DNA from: JADJNY01 sp046349615 | GTDB lineage: Bacteria; Planctomycetota; UBA1135; GCA-002686595 | Direction of reading: 5' to 3' | Length of the DNA: 64,000 bases | Assembly: GCA_046349615.1 (NCBI GenBank) | Contig: JAXMBZ010000003.1 | Coordinates: 186,001-250,000 of the forward strand | In this document: positions 43,654 through 52,025 of the stretch, piece after piece | How the letters are laid out: each line of letters opens with the position of its first letter | Position numbering within the stretch: position 1 is the stretch's first letter | Notes under the pieces: model-generated | What the model was told of the DNA's origin: nothing | What the model saw: the letters and a program-made list of their open reading frames with translations, nothing else | Database searches by the model: none | Position numbers and translations under genes: made by a program

Positions 43654-44790
43654 TCACTCGGGCGCGGCTTCGAGCCGCGGCACGGAACAGATCGTGACGA
43701 CCAGGTCGCCGTAGCGGCGCTCGTACGCCTTCTCGATCCCCGGGGTGACGAGCAGGTTCCTCCCCGCCGGGTAGTGCTCGCGGAACACGCGCAGGCAGCG
43801 CGGATCGAACGCGTCCACGTTCCACTTGCACTCGATCGCATCGACCCGCTTCCGGCCGCGAGCGACGACGAAGTCCACCTCGCGCTGCTGCTTGTCGCGC
43901 CACGTCTGCACCCGCGTGATCGGGATCGAGAGCAGCTGATCCAGCACGAGGTGCTCCCACAGACCGCCGCGATCCTCGTCGCGCAACTCATCCCAGCCGC
44001 GCGCGTGACACACGAAGCCCGTGTCGAACGCATAGAGCTTCGGTTGTCCGAGGATCTCGCGACGGCCGCCGCCCGCGAAGGGCCGCACGAGGTGGGCGAC
44101 GTGCGTGGCTTCGAGGACCTCGAGCCAGCTCATGATCGTCGGCCGACTCGCCCCCGCGTGCTTCGAGAGCGAGGTGATCTCGAGCAGGCCGCCGCTCTGC
44201 CGGAGCACGACCTCGACGAACTTGAGGAACCCCGTGCGAGCGCGGAGGTGGAAGAGCTCCTGCACGTCGCGCGCGAAGTAGGAGTCGAGCCACTCCGAGT
44301 AGAACTCGTCGTCGCGCACCTTCTCCAGGAGAGCCGGCGGGAGCCCGCCGCGGAGCAGTCGGTCGTCGAGCCGGCGGAGTCCGAAGGCCTGGAGTTCCTC
44401 CATCAGCACGGGGAGGATCTCGACGGTTCGCTTGCGACCGCTCAGCGTGTCGCTGAACTTGCGCGTGGCAGCCAGCGTCGAGGACCCCGTCGCGAGGATC
44501 CGCAGGTCGGGGAACGCGTCCGCGGCGATCTTGAGCATGCGACTCGGATCGGGGAGCTGATGGATCTCGTCGAAGACGATCGTCGCGGCGTCGACCGACT
44601 CGAGGAAGGACTCGGGATCCGCGAGTCGGCGCGCCGTGCGCGGGAGGTCGCAGTTCAGGAACTCCGTGTCGTCGAGGCTCTCGGCGAGCACGGTCTTGCC
44701 GACGCGCCGAACTCCGGCGAGCCACACGATCGGAGCCCGTTTCCAGGCTGTTTCCAGCCGTGAACGCCAATGCGGGCGGTCTCGGAGCAT
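43654..44790 (-). CDS. AAA ATPase with DUF4143 domain
   Basis: A 378-residue protein. Walker A is LAGVRRVGKTVLAE and Walker B IVFDEIHQL; LATGSSTLA is sensor 1. The C-terminal DUF4143 region contains WLDSYFARDVQELFHLR and REVDFVVARGRKRVDAIECK, the latter a PD-(D/E)xK-nuclease-like pattern. The family is widespread and often shuffled between genomes; its role is unknown. The ATG at 44790 lies at the edge of a 48-bp palindrome that also contains a possible promoter; no ribosome site precedes it. Confidence 0.85.
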   Translation of the reverse strand: MLRDRPHWRSRLETAWKRAPIVWLAGVRRVGKTVLAESLDDTEFLNCDLPRTARRLADPESFLESVDAATIVFDEIHQLPDPSRMLKIAADAFPDLRILATGSSTLAATRKFSDTLSGRKRTVEILPVLMEELQAFGLRRLDDRLLRGGLPPALLEKVRDDEFYSEWLDSYFARDVQELFHLRARTGFLKFVEVVLRQSGGLLEITSLSKHAGASRPTIMSWLEVLEATHVAHLVRPFAGGGRREILGQPKLYAFDTGFVCHARGWDELRDEDRGGLWEHLVLDQLLSIPITRVQTWRDKQQREVDFVVARGRKRVDAIECKWNVDAFDPRCLRVFREHYPAGRNLLVTPGIEKAYERRYGDLVVTICSVPRLEAAPE

Positions 44791-44837
44791 GCAACCGTAC
44801 TTTACATTTAGACGTCTATATGTCAAGTACGGTTGCA
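44790..44837. repeat. 48-bp palindromic element, copy 1
   Basis: Starting TGCAACCGTACTT and ending AAGTACGGTTGCA around the centre AGACGTCT, 22 of 24 bases are self-complementary. It shares this sequence with copy 2 at 46582-46633. The minus-strand reading contains TTGACA, 16 bp, TAAAGT just before the ATG of the DUF4143 gene. Confidence 0.9.
44807..44830 (-). promoter_or_regulatory. possible promoter inside palindrome copy 1
   Basis: On the minus strand TTGACA and TAAAGT occur 16 bp apart, ending 8 bp before the DUF4143 start codon. A transcript starting there would be leaderless. The second palindrome copy has weaker boxes (TTTACA, GAAAGT). Confidence 0.35.
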
Positions 44838-44980
44838 CGAGCGAGGCGTTCATCGGCCCCTCGTCCAGATGCTCCGGGCCGATCGATCCGGTCCCGGGCG
44901 CGTCGCGGGCCGGGGCCCCGGGCCGTACGCTTTCGCGGTCCCGACTCCCCCGCATCGCGCTCCCCGGCGCGGAGACTCGC

Positions 44981-46501
44981 ATGTTCGATCGCTTCACGGA
45001 TCACGCCAAGCTGCTCTTGAACCTCACTCGCATCGAGGCGCAGCGGCTCCATCACGCGCACATCGGCATCGAGCACCTCCTGCTCGGGCTCGCCGCGCTC
45101 GAGGGCGGCATCGCGGTGCGGATGCTGCGCGTGCACGGGATCGACGGCACGCGTCTGCGCGCCGCGGTCGAAGCGCGCGTCGGCCCGGGCCCGGCGGACT
45201 CGGCCGTCACGCAGCTCCCGTTCACGCCGGAGTTGAAGCGCGTGCTCGAGCGCTCGATGGCGGAGGCGTCGCGCCTTGGGCACCGCTACATCGGGACGGA
45301 GCACTTCCTCCTCGCCTTGCTCGGACACGAGGAAGGCCTCGCCGCCGAAGTCCTTCGAGCGCTCGGGATCGAAATCGAGGACGCACGCCGCGCGATCGAG
45401 GAGCTTCTCGACTCGGTCGGCGAAGAGGACGACCCGGCCTCCGCTCCGGCTCCCGAGTCGATTCACGCGATCGGGGATCCATCGTCGAAGAGCGAGGAGC
45501 AGTCGCGCGCGCGGGATCGAGCGGAGACGGAGTACCGACGCAGCTGGCCTGCGCGCGCGCTCACGCCGCTCCCAGCGGACTGGCGTCCGTTCGCCGGGCG
45601 GACGCACGATCTCGAGCGCCTCGCGGCGAGCGTCGAGCGCCGTGCCCGACCTTGCGTCGTCGTCGGCCGTCCGGGCGTGGGCAAGAGCGCGCTCCTCGGT
45701 GCGCTCGCGCGCCGCATGCAGCGCGGTCGCGGGGATTCGCAGGACGCAACGCGTTTCGTGCGCGTCGAGTGGGCTGAGCTCGCGCGCGACGCTCGTGGTA
45801 CGGCGGAATTCGAGCGGCGCATCGCGCACGTCTTCGCGTCGGCGCGCAAGCTCGGCGACCTGACCCTCGTCCTCGATCCGATCCCGATGTTCGATGCGAA
45901 GTACGCCAAGGCCGCCCGCGCCGCATACGGTGCGCTGGTCCGCGAGCTCGAACGCGCGGAGGTGCCTTGCATCGCGACGACGACGCCGGAGCGGCTCGAC
46001 GCGCTCACACGCGCCGCACCGGACTTCGCAGCGTGTTTCGAGCCCCTCCCGCTCGAGCCGCCGACGCTCGAGGAGGCCCGTGCGATCGTCGCGGAGTCCG
46101 CGGTCGAGCTCGGCCCGAAGTGGAAGGTCTTCTTCGCGCCCGACGCGCTCGACGCCGCGCTCGAGCTGCACGAGCGCGCGCTCCCGGAGCGTGTGCGTCC
46201 CGGCGCGGCGCTCGAACTCCTCGAGACCACCGCCGCGTTCGCGCTCGAGCGCGAGTTCCCCGAGCATCCCGAAGTCCGCGCGCTGCGCGATCACGTCGAC
46301 GAACTCGATCTCGATCGTCGACTGCGACCGGAACCGGGAGCGGTGCGCGAATCACACGCGACCCGCATCGCCGCGAGCCACGCGCGCAGCGCCCTCGAGC
46401 ACCTCGAACGCTCGCGCCACACGGCCCGCCCGATCCTCCGCATCACCGCCGGCGACGTGCGCGCCGCCGTCGACTCGTGGACGCCTCCGGCCGGAGCCTG
46501 A
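44981..46501 (+). CDS. Clp-N domain plus single, catalytically degenerate AAA+ module
   Basis: A 506-residue protein. Two Clp N-domain repeats are seen (IGIEHLLLGLAALEGGIAVR and IGTEHFLLALLGHEEGLAAE) followed by a charged linker (145-200). One AAA+ module has Walker A GRPGVGKSAL (229-238). Walker B is LTLVLDPIPM, where the catalytic Glu of the usual FIDEIH has become Pro. The arginine-finger pair of ClpB/ClpC NBD1 (ERRFQ) is replaced by FAACFEP. The second AAA module and a ClpP-binding loop are missing. It may bind ATP but probably does not unfold proteins; it could be a regulator, adaptor or immunity-like protein. Confidence 0.82.
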   Translation: MFDRFTDHAKLLLNLTRIEAQRLHHAHIGIEHLLLGLAALEGGIAVRMLRVHGIDGTRLRAAVEARVGPGPADSAVTQLPFTPELKRVLERSMAEASRLGHRYIGTEHFLLALLGHEEGLAAEVLRALGIEIEDARRAIEELLDSVGEEDDPASAPAPESIHAIGDPSSKSEEQSRARDRAETEYRRSWPARALTPLPADWRPFAGRTHDLERLAASVERRARPCVVVGRPGVGKSALLGALARRMQRGRGDSQDATRFVRVEWAELARDARGTAEFERRIAHVFASARKLGDLTLVLDPIPMFDAKYAKAARAAYGALVRELERAEVPCIATTTPERLDALTRAAPDFAACFEPLPLEPPTLEEARAIVAESAVELGPKWKVFFAPDALDAALELHERALPERVRPGAALELLETTAAFALEREFPEHPEVRALRDHVDELDLDRRLRPEPGAVRESHATRIAASHARSALEHLERSRHTARPILRITAGDVRAAVDSWTPPAGA

Positions 46502-46581
46502 TCTCGCGCGTCGCGCGCTCCGATTCCGGGCGCAACCTCGGCCCGAGTCGTCACCTCGGAGTCGAAGTGGAGTCCGCTCGC

Positions 46582-46633
46582 GATGCAACCGTACTTTCCA
46601 TCTAGACGTCTATCTGTAAAGTACGGTTGCATC
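46582..46633. repeat. 52-bp palindromic element, copy 2
   Basis: It reads GATGCAACCGTACTTTCC...AGACGTCT...GTAAAGTACGGTTGCATC; 23 of 26 bases are self-complementary and the arms match copy 1. It forms the end of the methyltransferase gene, whose last residues and stop codon (TAG at 46602-46604 on the minus strand) are supplied by the element. Confidence 0.9.
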
Positions 46634-47339
46634 CTGGCCGCCGCGCCGTGACGACGAGCAGGAGCGGGAACCCGACGTAGCGGCGCGCGATCGGCAGGAC
46701 GCGCGCGAGTTCCTCGTCGCCCGCGTGCTCTTCGAAGACCGTGTCGACGAACCCCGCGCGATCGAACGCCGCGCGGTAGTCGTCGAGCGAGTGCCGCACC
46801 GCGCCGAGGCGGTACTCGACGCCGTCCGCTTCGAAGTTCGCCTCCTTGCCCGACTCCGCCATCCGCGGGTGGTAGACGCTGAACACGAGCCGTCCTTCGG
46901 GTGCGAGCACGCGGCGGAACTCCGCGAGGCACGTGTCGACCTCGCGCAGGTGCTCCGCGACGAGCGCGCACAAGACGGCGTCGAAGCTCGCGTCCGCGAA
47001 CGGGAGCGGCGCGTGCAGGTCCGCGACGGAGAGGTCGAGCGCCGGGAAGCGCTCGCGCGCGACGGCGAGCATGCCCTCCGAGAAGTCGACGCCCGTGCAC
47101 CGCGCTCCCGATGGGACGAGCCGCGCGAGGTTGCGCCCGGTGCCGCAGCCCGCGTCGAGCACGCGCTCCCCGGCCTTCGGCGCGAGGCGTGCGATCGTCA
47201 CGCGCGCGTCCATCGCGACCACCGGGTTCGGCGTCGCGTCGTAGGTCGGAGCCCACCGGTCGTATCCGGTCCGCGCGTCGACGCGCTCGATGCGATTCCC
47301 CGTGGACGTCGGGCCGCGCGTGGGATCAGGCTTGGACAT
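46602..47339 (-). CDS. class I SAM-dependent methyltransferase
   Basis: A 245-residue protein. Motif I is VLDAGCGTGRNLARL, followed by CTGVDFSEGMLAVAR, FDAVLCALVAEHLREVDTCL and the YHPRMAESGKEANFE region. These fit the small-molecule methyltransferase fold (methyltransferase type 11). The substrate is unknown. The last residues CNRTLQIDV come from palindrome copy 2, so the natural C-terminus was probably replaced. Its start overlaps the DUF5615 gene by 14 bp. Confidence 0.85.
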   Translation of the reverse strand: MSKPDPTRGPTSTGNRIERVDARTGYDRWAPTYDATPNPVVAMDARVTIARLAPKAGERVLDAGCGTGRNLARLVPSGARCTGVDFSEGMLAVARERFPALDLSVADLHAPLPFADASFDAVLCALVAEHLREVDTCLAEFRRVLAPEGRLVFSVYHPRMAESGKEANFEADGVEYRLGAVRHSLDDYRAAFDRAGFVDTVFEEHAGDEELARVLPIARRYVGFPLLLVVTARRPGCNRTLQIDV

Positions 47340-47643
47340 GGAGGACGACTCCCGGCGTCAGCGGCCCCGCGAGCGTGCGTTGGAGCTCCGGGACCAGCGG
47401 CAGGAGCGCTTCGAGTCGGTTGCTGGCGGCCACGAGCACGATCACCGCGATCGGGCCGCCGCGCAGTCGTTGCTGGTACTCGAGGTTCGCGTCGATGGTC
47501 ACGAACACGTCGAACTTCGCCGCGGCGAGACGGAGCAGCTCCCCGTTCGTCTTCCCTGCCCACCCCGCGCCGGGCCCGGTCTCCACCGCGTGCCCCGCGA
47601 TCCACCGCGCCAGTCGGCGCGGCAGGCACTCGTCAAGAAGCAC
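47326..47643 (-). CDS. DUF5615 PIN-like toxin
   Basis: A 105-residue protein. MLLDECLPRRLARWIAGHAV, WAGKTNGELLRLAAAKFDVF and VTIDANLEYQQRL contain the conserved Asp residues of the PIN-like (DUF5615) fold. Family members are putative ribonuclease toxins, always next to a DUF433 antitoxin as here (11-bp overlap). Confidence 0.85.
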   Translation of the reverse strand: MLLDECLPRRLARWIAGHAVETGPGAGWAGKTNGELLRLAAAKFDVFVTIDANLEYQQRLRGGPIAVIVLVAASNRLEALLPLVPELQRTLAGPLTPGVVLHVQA

Positions 47644-47860
47644 GCGGACGACCCCGGAGGATCTCGCGGAGGAGCTCCAACGCGCCGTCGGCCTGCTCCC
47701 GCGTCACGCTCGGGAAGTCCTCGAGGAAGTCCTCAAGCCGATCGCCCGCCTCGAGGTAGTCGAGCAAGGTCTGCACCTCGACGCGCGTGCCGTGGAAGAC
47801 GAGTTCCCCCCCCAGCACGTCCGGCGAGCGCTCGACGAAGGTCTCCTTCGAACGGTCCAT
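47633..47860 (-). CDS. DUF433 antitoxin-like protein
   Basis: A 75-residue protein of typical family size. VLGGELVFHGTRVEVQTLLD and SVTREQADGALELLREIL are the DUF433 pattern (helix-turn-helix type). It overlaps the DUF5615 gene by 11 bp and is placed before it, the classical order of antitoxin then toxin. The start at 47860 was chosen because it gives the usual family length. Confidence 0.85.
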   Translation of the reverse strand: MDRSKETFVERSPDVLGGELVFHGTRVEVQTLLDYLEAGDRLEDFLEDFPSVTREQADGALELLREILRGRPRAS

Positions 47861-47973
47861 GACTCGAGTAGCGTACGAGGCTCGTCTCCGGGCGTCCACG
47901 GGCCGGACGACCCGGGACACCTGCACGGCGTCGTTGGTAGTCTCCGGGCGGTTCGCATTCCTCGGAGCCACCC

Positions 47974-49350
47974 ATGAAGACCCTGATCACGAACGGAACG
48001 ATCGTCACCGCCACGGACACCTACACGGCCGACGTGCTGATCGACGGCGAGACGATCTCCGCGATCGGGACGAAGCTCGCGACGCCCGTCGACCGCACGA
48101 TCGACGCGACGGGCAAGTACGTGATCCCCGGCGGCATCGACGCGCACACGCACCTCGACATGCCGTTCGGCGGCACGTTCTCCGTCGACGACTTCCGCAC
48201 GGGCACGATCGCGGCGGCGCACGGCGGCACGACGACGGTGATCGACTTCGCGATCCAAGAGCGCGGCGGCACGCTGCGCGCGGCCTTCGACACGTGGAGC
48301 AAGAAGGCCGAAGGCAAGGCCGTCATCGACTACGGCTTCCACATGATCCTGCGGGAGTCGACGCCGGCGCTGCGCGAGGAGATGGGCGCCCTGGTTCGCG
48401 AGGGCGTCACGAGCTTCAAGCTCTTCATGGCCTACCCCGGCGTCTTCCTCATGGACGACGCGAGCATCTTCCGCACGATGCAGCGCTCCGGCGAGATCGG
48501 CGCGACGATCTGCATGCACGCGGAAAACGGGCCCGTGATCGACGTGCTCGTCGAGCAGGCGCTGGCGAAGGGCCACACCGCGCCGAAGTGGCACGCGCTC
48601 ACGCGTCCCGCGCGGCTCGAGGCGGAGGCCACGCACCGCGCGATCTGCCTCGCCGAGGTCGCCGACGTCCCCGTGTACATCGTGCACCTCTCCGCGGCGG
48701 AAGCGTTGGAGCAGGTGACGCTCGCGCGCGACCGCGGCCTGCCCGCGTTCGCCGAGACGTGCCCGCAGTACCTCTTCCTCTCCTACGACGACTACGAGCG
48801 ACCCGGCTTCGAGGGCGCGAAGTACGTCATGAGCCCGCCGCTCCGCGCGAAGGAGAAGCAGAAGGAGCTGTGGCGCGGCCTGCGCTCGAACGACCTCCAA
48901 GCCGTCTCGACCGATCACTGTCCGTTCTGCATGAAGACGGAGAAGCAGCTCGGCAAGGACGACTTCTCGAAGATCCCGAACGGCGCGCCGGGCATCGAGA
49001 CGCGCATGAGCCTCCTCTGGGACGGCGGCGTCGTCGCGAAGAACATCACGATGAACCGCTACGTCGAGATCACGTCGACGTCGCCCGCGAAGATCTTCGG
49101 GCTCTTCCCCAAGAAGGGCACGGTCGCCGTCGGCAGCGACGCGGACCTCGTCGTGTGGGATCCGAAGGGCGTCGTCACGTGGAGCGCCGCGACGCACCAC
49201 ATGAACGTCGACTACAACCCCTACGAAGGCCGCACCTGCCAGGGCGCGCCGAGCGTCGTGCTCTCGCGCGGCGAGGTGATCGTCGAGAAGGGCGCCTGCA
49301 CGGCGAAGCCCGGCCGCGGGCGTTACTTGAAGCGCGCGCCGCGGGCGTGA
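47974..49350 (+). CDS. hydA: dihydropyrimidinase / D-hydantoinase
   Basis: A 458-residue amidohydrolase. The zinc ligands are in GIDAHTHLDMPFGG, the carboxylated lysine is in SFKLFMAYPG, and further His ligands in CMHAENGPVID and VHLSAAEA; the active-site Asp is in VSTDHCPFC. The enzyme opens dihydropyrimidine rings in the reductive catabolic pathway. GGAG lies 6 bp before the ATG. The dehydrogenase-like PreT and an aminotransferase occur later in the window. Confidence 0.92.
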   Translation: MKTLITNGTIVTATDTYTADVLIDGETISAIGTKLATPVDRTIDATGKYVIPGGIDAHTHLDMPFGGTFSVDDFRTGTIAAAHGGTTTVIDFAIQERGGTLRAAFDTWSKKAEGKAVIDYGFHMILRESTPALREEMGALVREGVTSFKLFMAYPGVFLMDDASIFRTMQRSGEIGATICMHAENGPVIDVLVEQALAKGHTAPKWHALTRPARLEAEATHRAICLAEVADVPVYIVHLSAAEALEQVTLARDRGLPAFAETCPQYLFLSYDDYERPGFEGAKYVMSPPLRAKEKQKELWRGLRSNDLQAVSTDHCPFCMKTEKQLGKDDFSKIPNGAPGIETRMSLLWDGGVVAKNITMNRYVEITSTSPAKIFGLFPKKGTVAVGSDADLVVWDPKGVVTWSAATHHMNVDYNPYEGRTCQGAPSVVLSRGEVIVEKGACTAKPGRGRYLKRAPRA

Positions 49351-49389
49351 CGCAGGCGCGGAGCGCGCTCCCCTCCCCGTCGACGAACT

Positions 49390-49425
49390 CGCGCCCGAAC
49401 TCTCGCGATCGAGGGCTCGGGCGCG
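49390..49425. terminator. hairpin between convergent genes
   Basis: CGCGCCCGA (49390-49398) pairs with TCGGGCGCG (49417-49425) midway between hydA and the outer-membrane protein gene. It has no T tract. Confidence 0.4.
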
Positions 49426-49440
49426 ATCGTCGAGCTGCGC

Positions 49441-50571
49441 TCAGAACGTCACGAGCAGCGCGAGGCTGACCGTCGTCTGCGTGTCCGCGAGGTGCGAATG
49501 GTCCTCGAACACGTCGTCGCTCGAGCCGTCGGTGCGGAGGTCGCCGCGGAGCAGCACGTGTTCGCCGGCGCGCCACTCGGGCGTGACGGTGAAGCTGCGC
49601 AGCGTCTGATCGACGCCCGTGCGCGCGCCGTCGGCGTCGGTGAACGTCTCGGCGCGGAACGCGAGCGCGAAGGTCTCGCTGAAGCGGTAGCGCGCGTAGG
49701 CGGCAGCTCCGTACCAGGACGCGTCGCCTCCGCCCGCTCCGGCGCCGTCCTCCGTGCCGTACAGGGAATCGAGGCTCAGCGTCAGCGCCTCCGTGGTCTT
49801 CCACGACGCCGTCGCGCCGTAGAGGAAGCGCTGGTCGTGTGAATCGTCCGCCTGTTCGGGGCCGCCGAGCGCGTTCAGGTAGACGGTCCAGTCGGGAGCC
49901 GGCGTCAGCGCGAGCTGCGCGCCGATCGACTTCGCCCCGTTGTTGTCGGTCCAATCGTCCCAACCCTGCACGACGTACAGCGAGCCGGCGACGTGCTCGT
50001 CGAACGTGTAGCCGGCGCGTACGCCGGTGTGTGTGAACGGCATGCCGTAGCCGAAGAGGAACCCGCGCGTCTGGTTGTCGTTCCAGCCGTCGTAGCCCTC
50101 GATGACCTCGTAGCCGAACGGCGTGACGAACTTGCCGACGTCGAGCTTCAGTCCGCTGCCCACGGGCGCGACCCAGCTCACGAAGAGCTGCTGGAGGTCG
50201 AAGTCGTGGGCCTCGCCGGTGTCGGAATCGCGGAAGAGCCCGCTCGCGGCGCTGACCTTCGGCACGTGCGTCCCGGTGACCGCGTCGACGCGGAAGCCGA
50301 ACTCACCTGCGTCCGCGGCCGCGCGCTGCGCGACGAACTCCGCGACGTCGAGGGCGACCTCGTCGTCGTCGAGGTCGAAGACGCGCAGGGTGTTGCGGCC
50401 CGAGTCGGGGCGGTTGAAGCCGTGACTCCAGCTCGCCTCGGCGAAGGCGTTGAAGCGGATGGAATCGATCCAGCGCGTCGGCTTCTGCGCTTCGGTCTGG
50501 GCCGACGCGGCGAGCGCGAGGCTCGCCGCCGTCGTCGCGGCGAGCGCCGCGCGAGTCGTGCTCCGGTGCAT
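49441..50571 (-). CDS. outer-membrane beta-barrel protein (BBP2/OmpL-type porin)
   Basis: A 376-residue protein with a signal peptide (about 1-25, ending SAQ). RWIDSIRFNAFAEASWSHGF and TPFGYEVIEGYDGW are typical of the BBP2 outer-membrane family; alternating hydrophobic strands and a terminal aromatic (LVTF) show a beta-barrel. It overlaps the amtB stop by 1 bp and may serve as an outer-membrane channel for it. Its natural substrate is unknown. Confidence 0.83.
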   Translation of the reverse strand: MHRSTTRAALAATTAASLALAASAQTEAQKPTRWIDSIRFNAFAEASWSHGFNRPDSGRNTLRVFDLDDDEVALDVAEFVAQRAAADAGEFGFRVDAVTGTHVPKVSAASGLFRDSDTGEAHDFDLQQLFVSWVAPVGSGLKLDVGKFVTPFGYEVIEGYDGWNDNQTRGFLFGYGMPFTHTGVRAGYTFDEHVAGSLYVVQGWDDWTDNNGAKSIGAQLALTPAPDWTVYLNALGGPEQADDSHDQRFLYGATASWKTTEALTLSLDSLYGTEDGAGAGGGDASWYGAAAYARYRFSETFALAFRAETFTDADGARTGVDQTLRSFTVTPEWRAGEHVLLRGDLRTDGSSDDVFEDHSHLADTQTTVSLALLVTF

Positions 50572-51818
50572 CAGGTCGCTCCTTCTCCCAAGTACGCCCG
50601 CTCGCCGTGCAGCCCTTCGTCGAGTCCGACCTCTTCGGTACCCTCGGCCACCTTCACCGGCGTGATCAGGTCGATGACCTTCAGCATGCCGAGCGTGAAC
50701 GTGAAAGCCCAGGCCGAGGAAAGCAGGACGGCGCCGCACTGCACGAGGAAGAAGTGGGTGTTGCCGCTCAGGAGCCCGTCGACCCCGGCCGGGTTGAAGG
50801 CCTTCGTCGCGAACACGCCGCACAGGATGATGCCGATGAACCCGCCGACGCCGTGCACGCCCCAGACGTCGAGCGCGTCGTCCCAGCCGAGCTTGTTCTT
50901 CAGCGCGACGGCATAGAAGCACACGATGCCTGCGATCACGCCGATCGCGCACGCGGTCGCCGGCGACACGTAGCCCGCGGCGGGCGTGATCGTGGCGAGG
51001 CCCGCGACCGCGCCGGTGAGCAGGCCGAGGAACTTGGGCTTCTTCGTCGTCATCCAGTCCATCACGAGCCAGGCGATCGCGGCGAAGGACGCGGCGATGT
51101 CCGTGTTCAGGAACGCGACCGCCGTGACGGAGTCGACGCGGAACTCGGAGCCTGCATTGAAGCCGTACCAGCCGAACCACAGGAGTCCGGTGCCGAGCGC
51201 CACGAGCGGAATGCTGTGCGGACCACGGTCCGCGACCTTGCGCTTGCCGACGTAGAGCACCGACGCGAGCGCCGCGATGCCCGCGATGTTGTGGACGACG
51301 ATGCCGCCGGCGAAGTCGAGCACGCCCCAGCTCGCGAGCAATCCGCCGCCCCAGATCATGTGCACGAACGGGAAGTAGACGCACACGAGCCACGCCGTCA
51401 GGAACAGCATGTACGCCTTGAAGGTGACGCGGTTCGTGAACGCCCCGGTGATCAGCGCGGGCGTGATGATCGCGAACATCATCTGGTACGCGCAGAAGAC
51501 GATCATCGGGATCGTGTCGTTGACCGGCGAGGGCATGTCGAGAGTGATCCCGCGCAGGAACGCCCAGTCGAAGTTGCCGATGACTCCGCCGTAGTCGGTG
51601 CCGTTCGCGCTCGTTCCCGAGAAGCACATCGAGAACCCGAACGCCCACCAGAGCACCGTCGTCCAGCCCATGGAGACGAAGCTCTGGATCATGATCGCCA
51701 GCACGTTCTTGCGACCGACGAGGCCCCCGTAGAAGAACGCGAGCCCCGGGGTCATCAACATCACCAAGCTGCAGCAGAGCAGCATGAAGCCCGTGTTGCC
51801 GGTATCGATCTTCATCAC
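50571..51818 (-). CDS. amtB: ammonium transporter AmtB
   Basis: A 415-residue protein with eleven hydrophobic segments. The twin pore histidines are in VVHNIAGIAAL and VHGVGGFIGIILCG, and the conserved DFAGGIVVHN block is present. Two Met codons open the gene (MMKIDT). AmtB moves ammonium across the inner membrane, usually regulated by a P-II protein, but glnK/glnB is not adjacent. It is followed by the porin gene. Confidence 0.94.
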   Translation of the reverse strand: MMKIDTGNTGFMLLCCSLVMLMTPGLAFFYGGLVGRKNVLAIMIQSFVSMGWTTVLWWAFGFSMCFSGTSANGTDYGGVIGNFDWAFLRGITLDMPSPVNDTIPMIVFCAYQMMFAIITPALITGAFTNRVTFKAYMLFLTAWLVCVYFPFVHMIWGGGLLASWGVLDFAGGIVVHNIAGIAALASVLYVGKRKVADRGPHSIPLVALGTGLLWFGWYGFNAGSEFRVDSVTAVAFLNTDIAASFAAIAWLVMDWMTTKKPKFLGLLTGAVAGLATITPAAGYVSPATACAIGVIAGIVCFYAVALKNKLGWDDALDVWGVHGVGGFIGIILCGVFATKAFNPAGVDGLLSGNTHFFLVQCGAVLLSSAWAFTFTLGMLKVIDLITPVKVAEGTEEVGLDEGLHGERAYLGEGAT

Positions 51819-52025
51819 ACGACTCCTCCGTGGGTGGATCCGCGAGCGCCGCGAGGGGCGCGAGGTCCTGCACTCTCCGCATCCGCGGCGCGGCGGTCCT
51901 CGGGTCGATGTGCGCAGCGCGAGCCCGAGCGGCGCGCAGTTCCCGCATCGCGGTCTACGAACGTGCGCCCGATCGATCCGGTCGTCGCGGAGCGCGCGGT
52001 CGATTCGGACGAACCCGACGCGGAG

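Noticed and set aside
43632..43663. GCCCGAG/CTCGGGC stem as a terminator for the DUF4143 gene
   Set aside because: It overlaps the last codons of that gene and has no T tract.
44636..44980. Longer N-terminus for the Clp-like protein reading through palindrome copy 1
   Set aside because: The Clp N-domain begins with MFDRFTDHAK at 44981; the upstream residues are antisense to the DUF4143 gene.
44791..44997. Longer N-terminus for the DUF4143 ATPase
   Set aside because: The frame stays open through the palindrome, but the added residues do not belong to the family and the ATG at 44790 gives the standard length.
47860..47971. Upstream extension of the DUF433 gene
   Set aside because: It would add 37 residues not found in this compact family and lies in the promoter region shared with hydA.
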